Shown: piece after piece, positions 31,440 to 42,120 of the stretch | Layout of the letters: each line of letters starts with the position of its first letter | How positions within the stretch are numbered: the stretch's first letter is position 1 | From: Charina bottae | Lineage: Eukaryota > Chordata > Lepidosauria > Squamata > Charinaidae | NCBI GenBank assembly: GCA_023362775.1 | Contig: JALMGJ010000002.1 | Coordinates: 109,601,481 to 109,665,480, forward strand | Length of the DNA: 64,000 nucleotides | Direction: 5' to 3' | Made by a program: the position numbers and the translations under genes | Notes under the pieces: generated by a model | Told to the model about the DNA's origin: nothing | Databases searched by the model: none | What the model saw: the letters and a program-made list of their open reading frames with translations, nothing else

Positions 31440-32010
31440 TCGCCATGCCAGAAACCATGGCCAAGCCTTGCCTTGTCACTCAGCCGAACTTCGCACCGGA
31501 ACCTTGCCTTGCCACCCAACCGAGCTTCGCGCTGGAACCTTGCCTTGCCACTCAGCTGAGCCTTGCGCCAGAGCCTTGCCTTGCCACCCCGTTGCCCTCT
31601 GTGCCAGAATCTTGCCTTGCCGCCCAGCCACGCCACATGCCGGAACCTTGTCTCGTCACCCAGTTGTGCTCCGCGTTGGAATCTTGCCTTGCCATCTAGT
31701 CACACTCCACATCGGAATCTCACCTTGCCATCTAGCTGTGCTCTGCACCGTAATCTTGCCTTGCCACCCAGCTGTGTTGTGTGCCGGAACCCGTCACCGA
31801 GCCACGTTGCGCGCTGGAACCTTGCCTTGCCGTCCAGCCATGTCTCATGCCCGAGCCTCATCTCGCCACCACACCAAGCCTCATGCTGGAATCTTGCCTA
31901 GCTGCTGTGCCATGCCTTGCACTGGAATCTTGCCTCGCTGCTGCGCCAAGAATCTTGCCTTGCCGCCGCGCCAAGCCTCGCGCCAGAACCCTGCCTTGCA
32001 GTCCCGCCAA
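31440..32010 (+). repeat. 36-bp tandem array, copy A (12-residue repeat)
   Basis: About 15 diverged units of roughly 36 bp, each built around 'ccttgccttgcca'. Read in one frame they give a 12-residue repeat of the form PEPCLATQPSLA with variation at most positions. Interruptions shift the frame after 31,699. The opposite strand is likewise open in places because of the composition. Confidence 0.85.
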
Positions 32011-32240
32011 ATACTGGGTCGAACTCTTGCCTGGGGACCGCAAAGGACTCGGAACTTCCACCTTGCATCGCTGCCACGTGGTGGCTTCCCGCCTGCATGC
32101 TTACCAGGAACTAATCACTGCGGCGCAATTCAAATTCTGCAAGCATCTCATGTCTCTCTATACTTGTGTGTTTTATGGTAAATAAAAGACTATATTTCAC
32201 CCCTTTCTGTTTCAAGTCTTAGTTGGAAGAAGACATGCAT

Positions 32241-32660
32241 TTTCCATCTCTCTCCCCCCACTCCCCTCTCTCTCTACCTTTCCTTCCTCCCACTTCCTCA
32301 TTTTTACTTTTAAAAAGGACTGGTTTGCTTACAAAGTTATTAAGCCCTTTGAAGATTAGTAATTTTCCTTCCTTCCTTCCTTCCTTCCTTCCTGGAATGG
32401 TTGTACAGCCATGAGAGCTGATCACTTTATGTATGGCTAATCCCAAAAGCCCATGAGAAGAAGCCTCTCATCTTTAAGGAACCCAGCATCTTGAACATGT
32501 TTTTAAAAGGCTTACAAAGAGAGAGAAAACACTTTTGTCCTTCCTGTAAAATTTGGAAATTAAGTACAATCGGTGTCCACTTTCACTCTGGACTTTTTTC
32601 TAGAAAAAGAGGACTGCTGCTAGTTAGACTGTTTCAGACAGCATTCATCCCCCCAAAATT
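32241..32660. other. Non-coding, with (TTCC)n at 32364-32392
   Basis: A pyrimidine-rich stretch (32,245-32,300) and a TTCC microsatellite of about 7 units. Nothing else recognised. Confidence 0.7.
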
Positions 32661-32811
32661 TGCATGCTTTCGAATTGCTAGGTTGGCAAGAGTTGGGGCG
32701 AGTGTGGGAGCTCACTCCATCATGCGGGGGCTAGGGTCTTGAACCTCCGAACTTGCGACCTTCCGATCGACAAGCCTGGCATCTTAAGTGCTGAGCCATC
32801 ACACCCCCTAG
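32661..32811 (-). mobile_element. Sauria SINE, 3'-truncated
   Basis: The complement carries the tRNA-like head and the first part of the Sauria body ('gccaacctagcaattcgaaa', 'gcatgcaaat'). The remainder and the ACCTTT tail are missing on the left. Its head directly abuts the head of another SINE in the opposite orientation at 32,812. Confidence 0.85.
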
Positions 32812-33030
32812 TGGTTAAGGCACCAGGCTATAAACCAGGAGACTGAGAGTTCTAGTCCCTCCTTAGGCATGAAAGCCAGCTGGGTGACTTTGGGCCAGTC
32901 ACTCTCTCTCAGCCCAACTCAGTTCACAGGGTTGTTGTTGTGGGGAAAATAGGAGGAGGAAGGAGTGTTATGTATGTTCCCCGCATTGAGTTATTTATAA
33001 AAAATAATAAAGGCAGGATAAAAAAAAATC
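32812..33030 (+). mobile_element. tRNA-derived SINE, second family, near complete
   Basis: It starts with TAGTGGTTAAGGCACC (A box), then GAGAGTTCTAGTCCC (B box). The body is 'ctgggtgactttgggccagt', 'ctctctctcagcccaactca', 'gttgttgttgtggggaaaat' and a 3' end 'gagttatttataaaaaataa' before an A-tail. Pol III-type internal promoter boxes and a tRNA-like head identify a SINE. The 3' part differs from Sauria SINEs. Confidence 0.85.
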
Positions 33031-34489
33031 TAAACAACAGAATTTTATATTTCTAGGCCATCTTTTTTTAAAAGGTCATAATCACATCCAATTCTTTAAT
33101 TTTCAAACTGAAAGGACATCTAAGAGTCTGGGAAAAGAACAGGATTCCTATTAATGGAAAAAGTGTGCATGAAGAGATAACAGAGGGGGATTTGTATTGA
33201 CATAGTGAGGGAAAATTTTAAGAGAGGTTAATGGAATGAAGATGCTGGTCAGGTGATTTGGGAATAAAGAATACCGTACAATGAGATCAGTGTTTGTATG
33301 TAAGACAGAGAGAAAGCAGCACATTCTTAAAAGTAGTAAGAGCTCAGAGGGAGAATCAGGAGCTGACTTTAATTATTTTAATATTGATCAAATTATCCAA
33401 TATACAAACTTTCTGGAAAAGCTAAATGTTTCCAAAAGTGACAAAAAAAGTTCTGAAAGGTAATTGAGTGTATTTTGCACTAAATCACAAGCCTCTGAAA
33501 ATAGTGTTTAAAGGAGATTACATAGAAGACCAGTTAGACCCTTCAGAATATTTGTAAAATTGAATATGACTTTGTTGTTTTCGAGATGAACATCGATGGC
33601 ATGACTGTACCAGAAATTTTCTAACTCTTCAGACAAAAAAATGGAAGACCATTTCCCTGAATGAAAATTCTCTAACTGCATTCAAAGGCATATTCCAATT
33701 TATACTGGGGGTAAAATGCAGCCATTAAGATAGCAGGTGTTGGTATAGTTTCATATTCCATTAATTTCTCTAAGTCTCTTTTAAAACTATCTAGATTTGG
33801 GGGGAGGGCATCACTACATCTTATGAATATAAATTGCATAATTTAAGAACGCATTGCATAAAACGTTTCCTTTATACCAGGTTCAGAGACTTCAGTTAAA
33901 GAAACAGCATACATTGAGAGGAAAGCTTATATCCAATATGATCTGTTGGACAATGTTGTCTTTTTCCAGCTAGCGCAGCTACTGGATCAAACTCTGTTTC
34001 ATGAAAAGTAACTTTATGGGTACAAAAGGAAACTATTTAACATAAAAATGCTGCTTTGACAATAGGTAGGTTCTAACTGACCATCTTTATAGGCAGATAT
34101 TGTTGCCCTCCTTTACTGTCTCTCATCAAAATGGTTAATTCATTTTCTGACGAACTGCCATATGAGCATTGTACCTCAAACTCTCACCATTTGTTCAGAT
34201 GCTGTAATGCCTTTATTCCTGGGATTCGAGAATTGTTCCTAGTAGCTGTAAGGACAAAGAGAAAGGGATCAGTAAAAATATCCTGGTTCTCCAATGCTTC
34301 ATTGTTTTCTGAATAAGGCATCCCTTTGGATGCTAGCATTCAGAAGGTTATCAACATCCGCTGCCTCTGCTTGATTCCTCTCTATATACTACTAAAGCTC
34401 TTGTATCTATTTGATACTTTGTAACTTTCAATTGGGTGAAACGCTGCATCATAGGGCAAAACCTTTTCAACAAAGGTTCCTCAAATGGG
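33031..34489. other. Nothing recognised
   Basis: AT-rich, unique-looking. Short frames such as 33,281-33,463 show no known motif. Confidence 0.4.
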
Positions 34490-34960
34490 CTAACTTACAG
34501 AATGCTGGGGCCCATTACTTCCAGGGGAATGAAATTTGGGGAAGTTGTTGCCGTTTCAGCACTGCTGTGTTGCTGCTGTTCAGCGCCATCACCATGCTGC
34601 TGCAGTCAGCTGCGGTCACGTGATCCTCATTTACAACGTTCTGTGACAGCTTTCCACAAGTAAATGGGGAAGCCCTTGCTCCCTCCCCCACCCAGCAGCA
34701 GACACTTACCTGCCTGCTGGCTTTGGATTTGGAACTTCCTGCCTGAGAAGCTTGCAGGGTGAAAGTCAATGGGGAACCTGGCAGAGAAGGTTGCAAGTTT
34801 CTCGGGTAAGTCTCCCCCACCCACACACTCTCTGCCAGTCCCTCTGCGCTCATGCCACAGTGGCCATTTGCACATTCCCTTGCTCCCTCCCCCACCTGAC
34901 AGTCTGAAAGAATGACCCAATGGGTCACGTGTTGTCTGGTCTACACCATGGCCAGTAACA
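34490..34960. mobile_element. GC-rich MITE-like block related to 39205-39990
   Basis: It shares 'gagaaggttgcaagtt' and 'gggtaagtctcccc' with the block at 39.2 kb and has similar C-rich runs (ccctcccccaccc). The piece 'ggtcacgtgatcctcattta' resembles a common squamate miniature DNA element, whose better match is at 39.84-39.99 kb. The ends are not defined here. Confidence 0.45.
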
Positions 34961-35873
34961 GAATTCTTCCCCTTCTCTGTGGTTTCTTCCCACCATACCA
35001 GGAGGATGGTGCAACACACAGCATATGTATAACTTGATTCTATCTAGGATGATGCCAAAGTAAAGAATGAATAGAATGATGTCTTGGGATGACAAGCAAC
35101 TATATGTGTAGATGTTTTATGCACAGGGACTCCAGCTGTTGTCTACTGATTTTAATAGTCCTCCAAAAGTATATGATGTTTCTGTAATGAACATTTTTTC
35201 TAATAGCTCTAGTGAAAATATTATTTAGTTCATATGTAAGATATACACTTATGTAAAAATCAAACCTGCCCTCAAAATCATGAGTTCATTTGACTAATCT
35301 ACTAACACATTTGTCATTTATTCCTTTTTGGTCAGTCATTACATTATATTACATTAACAAAATTGGCCATAAAAGAGGGACTGAGAGACTTGCTAAAAAG
35401 AGAGAGTATAGCGAGCAAAATTTTAATTATTTCTCTATTTATTTGTCCAGACCAAATCAATCTAAATATTTTATAATTGTTTTTTAGCTTCCAAGAATGA
35501 GGTAATCCTGTGAGCAATGGATTTCTCATTGTTTTATTTCAGATTACTGTATACAGTTCAGAGGTTTGTCCTTTTTTTTTTTTTTTTGTTAATCTCGCTG
35601 AGTATAATTTCAAGGTCCAGAGTGTAGGGTTGTGTAACAGAATGGTGAAGGTAAACACTATCTACTGTCCTGTTATATGAGATCCCAGACATACAAATTG
35701 TACTTGTGACTGATAACCTGAGTTTGGGAACTAGATGAGAGAAAAACCAATAGAAACAGTTCACAAGAAAGAGTTGGTATGCTGAATTTGTCTGATCAGT
35801 CCTGGGAACTCACAACAGTTTAATGCTTTAATTTTACTAGATCTATCATGATCTAGTAAATCCATGATCCACT
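34961..35873. other. Nothing recognised
   Basis: AT-rich, with a T-run at 35,571-35,588. No gene or named repeat seen. Confidence 0.4.
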
Positions 35874-35953
35874 ATCAATCAATCAATCAATCATTCATTC
35901 ATTCATTCATTCATTCATTCATTCATTCATTCATTCATTCATTCATTCATTCA
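35874..35953. repeat. (ATTC)n microsatellite with (AATC)n start
   Basis: About four AATC units followed by about fifteen ATTC units. Confidence 0.95.
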
Positions 35954-36779
35954 TATATAATCAGGAGCCATTTGGAAGACTTGCTCTCTAGCTTAAAAAA
36001 AGTTTCCTTCAAATCAGGTTTGGCTCCTGATAACTTGATAGGTATGTCCATTTAGCTTTTTTGGCAATGTGACATAATTTTTAAAGATTTGAATGAGCAA
36101 TTCATCCAGAATAGAGAGCACTAAAGTGGGATGACCATGCCTACTGCGGTACAGAAAAGAGCTGAATTTTTCTTTCAGAAGATGACTCATTATACTATAG
36201 ATTAGGGATAGACACTTAACATTTGCCAAAGACTACAGCTTGTGAGGGTGATGTTGTTGTTGTTGATGATGATTCAAACTTGTTATAGCTGCCCAACTCA
36301 AATGGACTCCAATGGACAAGATGCAAATGAATAGCTTAGGATGACTCTTTTATGGCTTTGGGGGAGATGTTTTAGGTTCTTTTCTGTGTCAAAAAAGGTT
36401 ACTCGCAAAGCCTACTTTAGAGTTCACATTACAGTGTGATTTCAGCCTTAAACTGACAGCAAACCATGTAATAACTTTTTATCAATTTTTGTGGGAGGAT
36501 GATCTAAAGGGCACAAAAAAGAGGCTCAGTTGCCCAGCCCTGCTGTAGACCATTCCTCTTTATTACCTATTTGATTTCTAATAGTGGGAGCATCAGAAGG
36601 AGCAGCACAGATTAGAAACTGGAGCAAACACAACTATGAAGTAGGCATTTTTCAAATGTGTGCACTTTGGGGAGAGCATTAAAGGAGGAAAGGTTCGTGA
36701 CAACTGAGTTATTCAGAGATGGTTTTAGATAAGAGCAAGCCGTTTATACTGCATATGGGAAGGAATGAAGTGGCGGGAT
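35954..36779. other. Nothing recognised
   Basis: Unique-looking non-coding sequence. A short (TTG)n-like stretch lies near 36,250. Confidence 0.4.
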
Positions 36780-36962
36780 AGATTTTTTTTTAATTCATTC
36801 AGTCATGTCTGATTCTCAGAGACTGCCATTGCCTCCTTCCTAGGGCTGAGAGAGAGGGACTGGCCCAAGGTTACCCAGCTGGCTTTGTGCCTCAGGCGGG
36901 ACTAGAACTCACAGTCTCCCAGTTTCTAACCTGATGCCTTAACCACTACACAAAACTGGTTC
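36780..36962 (-). mobile_element. tRNA-derived SINE, variant 3' part
   Basis: The complement has the A box (TAGTGGTTAAGGCATC), B box (GAGTTCTAGTCCCG) and 'agctgggtaaccttgggcca' of the second SINE family. The 3' part changes to 'agagaatcagacatgactga', not the tail of the other copies, so this is a different subfamily or a chimera. Confidence 0.75.
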
Positions 36963-37405
36963 TCGGCAGGCCTGATAAGTTTCCTTAATTTCCATTTGAT
37001 TGTGGAATATCCTTTTAAAGTTGTAAGTTACCAGTTACCATGATTCACAGCTAATTAACCATTAAAAAATTCTGTAGACAGTACGCTTTATTTGCAAACA
37101 ATACTGAAAGCTTACTCCTTGGAAGAAGATATAGTAAAAACCTGTGATGTTATCTATACTGATTTGCAATTTAAAATTCAGTAGTTGCATATCCCCTTTG
37201 ACTAAGGGCACTGAGCCCAACCATTTTATAATGGGAAGAAATATTGTGCATGCTTCTGCATTGTTTCTTTTATTATCACTTAAGTCATTCTGTTTTCATT
37301 CTTTTATACTGGGAGGTTTAGAGCAATCCTTTTTTTACAGTGAATGAATTTCCTATCCTGCTTTTTCAATTGTACCATCAATGTAAGTCCACAAATCTCT
37401 TTTCT

Positions 37406-37681
37406 TAGGCTGACCATACGTCCCTTTTTGAACGGGACAGTCCCATTTTTTAAACAATTCCCGACCGTCCCATCGTTTTAAGAAAAATATCCATTTTGTC
37501 CCATTTTTTAAAGTTCCTGCGGCGAAGTGCACCTGCATGCCCACACGCCCGCACACCCGCATGGCTGCACACCCGCACACCCATGAACCCGCCTGCCCGT
37601 GTGCCCATGTGCCCACTTTGTCCGGCGAGCTGTGGGTAGGTTAGGGTCCCATTTTTCTCTCAAGGAAATATGGTCAGCCTA
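37406..37681. mobile_element. hAT-type miniature element with 8-bp duplication
   Basis: The terminal inverted repeat TAGGCTGACCATA at the left is mirrored by TATGGTCAGCCTA at the right. The flanks TCTTTTCT (37,398-37,405) and TCTTATCT (37,682-37,689) form an 8-bp target duplication with one mismatch, the length left by hAT transposases. The element is 276 bp and non-coding. Its centre is a C-rich imperfect tandem of 'cccgcacaccc' units. An autonomous hAT partner is not in the window. Confidence 0.82.
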
Positions 37682-37922
37682 TCTTATCTGCACCCCATCT
37701 TTTCTTTCAGGCCACTAAATGTGTCATATTTATTGAAATACCAACAGTACTCACTTTCACATATATGGATTTGCATGTTCTGCCTTTGTAATAATTGGCA
37801 AAAGTGCCTCACTTCCATGACCAGCATATAGGAAGTCTGAATCCCCATTAACTGAATTAATAAGGTTTCAAAAGAGGAATCTGTGAGTCTGTTGTATTCT
37901 AGAATTTATGAATGTGGCATGC

Positions 37923-37923
37923 A

Positions 37924-37965
<42 letters not shown>
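37923..37965. repeat. (AAAT)n microsatellite
   Basis: About ten AAAT units. No neighbouring element was recognised as its source. Confidence 0.95.
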
Positions 37966-37966
<1 letters not shown>

Positions 37967-38421
37967 CTGCAACAATAAAGGAATGACTAAATTTTAGGAA
38001 AGTGTTACATCTAACAGGCAAAGACAGTAGAATGACAGAATTATAGAGTCACGTCTTTTCTCTCTAGAGAAGAATGCAAGGATTTAGATACATATTTTAA
38101 TAATGAATGTTTCATTGGAAATATTTCATATAATATACGAAGAAAATGATATATTTAGATATGGATATTATTAGATATGGATCTTATCTCCTCTTATGTG
38201 CACAAGAAGGCCATAGATCATTCACATCAAACTGTTCTGTGCCCAGACAAAAGAGAAGCGTGTTTGTCTCTGCACAGAGTGATTGCACCAGATTCTTCTA
38301 TGCCTCTGTGTATTTTAAAACGGGGAGCCCAAGGAGTGGACATTCAGAAATAATAGGCTGGTTTGTTTTTGTTTTTTCCCAAGCAGACGTGCAGAAATCT
38401 TACACCAATATCCTGATTATC

Positions 38422-38592
<171 letters not shown>

Positions 38593-38927
38593 AAGTGAAT
38601 ATGGGGAAATTCCATTTCAAGAGGTTGAGACATGGAAAGAATCAAAGCAGATGACCTGTCACTCCATGTTATTGTAGTAAGCCACAATATCTTTCTTTTG
38701 AATTTGACTTAGCATGTTAGATTAATTCAGCCCACTGTATCTTATTCAATAAACCATGATTAACCAAACCATGTCTTGAAGGGACATGGGAATAGAATGA
38801 CTGAGTTCAAAGAGGCATACTTATAGGAAAGTTCCACTTAATTGCATCTTATAATACAGGTCTATCCTACTTGGGAACAAATCCTCTATGCTCAGTTAAC
38901 CTTGATTCCCTGTCTCAGTAGGTAGCA

Positions 38928-39031
38928 GCATGTTGGCTGACCTAGTCCAGGTTCACAAGCTAAGTAGGGGAAGGCCTGCTTAGTACTTGGATGGGAAATC
39001 TGCATGAAATACTAAGACTGGAAGGGTAAAA
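38928..39031 (+). pseudogene. 5S rRNA-derived fragment (pseudogene or SINE3-type)
   Basis: The segment 'aagctaagtaggggaaggcc' followed by 'tgcttagtacttggatggga' closely follows the internal control region of vertebrate 5S rRNA (A box and C box). The flanks diverge quickly, so this is not a functional gene. It may be a 5S pseudogene or the head of a 5S-derived SINE. Confidence 0.75.
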
Positions 39032-39204
39032 CACTATCCTCAAAGAAAGCAGAAACAAACACAACCACGTTGTTGCTAAAGAAACTACATGGATGTATCC
39101 ATTAAGTTAGCAGAAGGCAGCTCAACTTGAAAGTAATTTTACTTACTTAAGATTATTCCTAATAAGTATTTTTAGGATTGCAACCCTTGTCATTTTTTCT
39201 TTTC

Positions 39205-39990
39205 ATTTGCATAAATTTAGTAGAGAAGGTTGCAAGTTGCTTGGGTAAGTCTCCCCAACCCGCACACCCTCTCCCAGGCCCTCTGTGCTCACGCTGCACC
39301 TCAACAGCCATTCGCACACCCTGGCACACTCTCCTCCACCTGGCAGCAGCCACCCCAAGCGCTGTTGCGCTCACCGCACACATCCCCGACACTCATGCAC
39401 CCTTGCGCACCCTCCCTGAGCCTCACTGTGCTTGCGCTGCACTTTCCTGGCCACTTACGCACCCCCTCCAGCCACTTGCGCACCCTCTCCCACCTGGCAG
39501 CACCCACCCCAAACCCCATTGCGTTCGCCCTGCACCTCCCTGCCACTCATGCACCCTCATGTACCCTCCCTAAGCCTCGCCGCACCTCCCCAGCCTCTTG
39601 CACACCCTCGTGCACCCTCTCCCACCCGGCAGCAGCCACCTCAAGCCCTGCTGTGCTCATGCCACACCTCCCTGGCCACCCACCCACCCACGCACCCTCC
39701 CTCTCCCTCTCCCACTTGAGAGCAGCCACTTACCTGTCCACCGGCCTGCTTGTGAGCCACCTGGGACTAGCAACTTCATGCCGGCTTCCCTACTGACTTT
39801 GGTTGTTGGAAGGTGGCAGGAATTGTGCTCGTTTAGTGACCCACGATCCTCACTTAATGACGGCAATGGGGATTGCAGGAATTGCTGTTGCTAAATGATG
39901 TGGTCACGCGATGTCACGCTTTATGACCATATCACTTAGTGACAGAAATTCTGGTCCTAATTGCCACCATAACTCGAAGACTACCTGTAT
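39205..39990. mobile_element. MITE-like element with GC-rich tandem repeats
   Basis: The right part ends 'ccataactcgaagactacctgta', resembling the terminal sequence of an abundant squamate miniature element; the preceding 'ctttatgaccatatcactta' fits too. The left two thirds (about 39,250-39,725) consist of roughly three diverged units of 130-150 bp, each beginning 'ctcccacctggcagcagcca' and including 'cactcatgcaccctc'. The left terminus is not visible. Long antisense open frames here follow from the C-richness. Confidence 0.6.
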
Positions 39991-41083
39991 GAGTTAATAG
40001 TCTTTTATAAATGTTGTCTTTAAAAAAGAAAGAAATACTTCTGAAATTAGTTCACTGCAAATATTTAATTTCTGCATCCTTGAGCTGAAATTCTGCTGGG
40101 TAGATTCTTAAACTTCATTAGTATTCTATGTGATTTTGGTAGATTCAGAAGGCACTCTGGGAGCTTGTAGTAGCTATAGCAACCAGACTTCAGCTTCCAA
40201 TGACTGTATAATGTTGGAGCACTATACAGCGCATTGGAAACATAAGGTGCTCACTGAAGGTTGGTTTTGCTAATTAAAGAATAAAAAGTATTCAGTCTGA
40301 TTATAATTAAAACTGTCAGAAATCTGTGTACCCCTCCCCCCATTCTTCATTGGCTTCTACTTGTTATTAATTCACATTTAGGCATTTTATTGTGGATATA
40401 CACTGAGGTGTATTTTGCGAGAGTATGGTCAGCATTCAAGGACACATACTGTACAGCATGAATAGACCTAAATTATTTGGATTTCTTTATTGTCAGACAC
40501 AAGCCTTCTGCTATAAGGTATTCAGCTTACATCAGTATACTGTATTTTATTTGTTCTTGTTCCTGCATAACACCTGTTGGTTTCTGGAGTATTTTATGAT
40601 CCTTATCCCATCGACATAATACAGGAATATTAAGATGGAAGGTGCAATTATTATTATTATTATTTAAAAAAAACTTCAGCTCTAGTTTGTATACATTTAT
40701 GCTTTATTTAAACAGAATGAAGGTTCACTTTCAGATTAACAGAGAATAGCTATGGCCATCTTCATCTCACCCTAATAAATCTGGTACTATAAACACCTGC
40801 TACGTTTTATCACCTGATACCTGAAAAATTAAGGAGTAATTTTCATTTATGAATGAAGTATCACAGATAAAACTTCAATGATAGCATTTTGTATGGAAAG
40901 AGTTGATATTAAGATGCGTTCATTCCATAAAGCATGGCTTATATTGTTTTGTTAAACCTAAAACATTATATAATTTTGCATGTTACACTAAGCACAGCAT
41001 TATGTCATCCCTGAATAAGAGATTTACCCAAAGTACATGCTCAAGTGACACCACAAACTGTAATTAGCAGTGATAATACAAAC
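39991..41083. other. Nothing firm
   Basis: AT-rich. A weak hAT-like trace is possible at about 40,145-40,215, and an ATT run lies at about 40,650. The interval ends with the left copy of the 12-bp duplication (41,084-41,095) of the PLE palindrome. Confidence 0.4.
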
Positions 41084-41095
41084 TTGGTATCTTTG

Positions 41096-41311
41096 ATGGC
41101 TGTTGTGGGTCTTCCGGGCTGTGTGGCCATGTTCTGGAAGTTGTGGTTCCTAACGTTTTGCCAGCATCTGTGGCCAGCATCTTCAGACTGAAGATGCTGG
41201 CCACAGATGCTGGCGAAACGTTAGGAACCACAACTTCCAGAACACGGCCACACAGCCCAGAAGACCCACAACAGCCATCGAACTCCGGCCGTGAAAGCCT
41301 TCGACAATACA
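41096..41311. mobile_element. PLE terminal-repeat palindrome (93-bp arms) with 12-bp duplication
   Basis: Two inverted arms of about 93 bp (41,094-41,186 and 41,188-41,280) meet with a single-base spacer and differ at only about three positions. The insertion is flanked by TTGGTATCTTTG at 41,084-41,095 and 41,312-41,323. Both arms hold the PLE-type motif around CTGAAGATGCTGGCC and CGTTAGGAACC, a different family from PLE-1 and PLE-2. The end 'cgtgaaagccttcgacaata' (41,291-41,310) is outside the palindrome. No coding region is left, so this is a minimal PLE insertion with two head-to-head terminal repeats. Confidence 0.8.
41175..41232 (+). ncRNA. Hammerhead-like motif in PLE palindrome
   Basis: CTGAAGA at 41,188-41,194, a stem II formed by two GCTGGC copies pairing with two G-U wobbles around CACAGAT, then GAAAC at 41,215-41,219. 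The same motif on the minus strand (left arm) reads GCAAAAC, so the invariant G of the GAAA box is changed there. One extra U lies between the first box and stem II. Confidence 0.5.
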
Positions 41312-41323
41312 TTGGTATCTTTG

Positions 41324-42120
41324 CATACAGAGTTCTTCTTCTGATTCCTTTTCTTCCAAGTAGAATTTCTAAGCACTGTGAACACTTTTGTAATTGTTTG
41401 AAGTGTATGGCTTGGAAAAGAGCATTAAGAAAGAAAGTTGCAAGCTGCAGAAAATACAAGGGTGAGACTGTGTATATGTCCTTAAATGCCAACAGCATTT
41501 ATGCCAAAATGAGAGAAACAGAGTACTTGACAAACGCCTTCTCAAACTTACCTGCAAAAAAATAGCATATTGTCAAAAAGAAAATTAAACGGGAAAGTTA
41601 AAAAACTGCAATAATAGAATCTCAAGTAGAATGTTTATTTCATATCAGGAAAGATACCACAAACTCCAAAATATCAGAGTGACTAAAAAATAGCATTAGA
41701 GATGCTATTATAGGCAAGAAGGCTTCCTTCAAAAAGAAATTAATAAAAATGGCAGTCTTGCCCAAATGAGGACAGAAAGAAAAATAATCTGGGACTAAAG
41801 ATATGTAAGCAAGCAAATATATACAGTGTATATGTATATGAATATATATAAAATAGGTTTTGAGAAGCACATAGTAAAAATATAAACAACAACAACAAAA
41901 TATACAAATATATTTGGAAGAGAACACCCACTAGGGTGGGTCACTGGATGACATGGATGTTAAAGGTGTGCTGAACCAGGACTGGAAAATTTAGCAGAGA
42001 AATCAAATTGATTCTTTGTTTCTGCCTTCACTCCTGAGCCAGATGTCCATTACCTGAACTATCTTTTCCAGGACGATGATCAGACAAACTGAGATAAGTA
42101 GAGGTAAGGAAAGAATATAT
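41324..42120. other. Nothing recognised
   Basis: AT-rich, non-coding. The long frames entering from the palindrome have no support. Confidence 0.4.

Larger units (their letters stand above)
30521..32235 (+). mobile_element. LTR copy A: solo LTR with internal ORF and 36-bp array
   Basis: The block starts TGTCAGGATGAAGG and ends GGAAGAAGACA, flanked by a 5-bp duplication TGCAT (30,516-30,520 and 32,236-32,240). Without the nested PLE it is about 1.12 kb. It contains a coding-like 5' part (30,595-30,770, reads SEPLIGDSPEE, RERRWERRAEQREARLAPAH), an imperfect 36-bp array, a CCACGTGGTGGCT block at 32,074 and an AATAAA at 32,181-32,186, 50 bp before the end. TG...CA ends, a 5-bp duplication and a terminal poly(A) signal identify an LTR-type element. 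Copies B and C show the same plan. An early stop lies in the reading that begins at the ATG eight bases from the LTR start. Confidence 0.8.

Noticed and set aside
31363..32185. Several overlapping frames in the 36-bp array other than the 12-residue frame
   Set aside because: A unit length divisible by three leaves several frames open; only the PEPCLA-type frame recurs in all three copies, and even that is not proven coding.
35874..35953. Regularly spaced repeats that could suggest a CRISPR-like array
   Set aside because: It is a simple ATTC microsatellite without spacers in a eukaryotic sequence.
39178..39894. His/Pro/Cys-rich frames of up to 188 codons
   Set aside because: They follow from C-rich tandem repeats and are open on both strands.
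41064..41565. Two overlapping long frames on opposite strands
   Set aside because: Both are created by the PLE palindrome, which reads the same on either strand.
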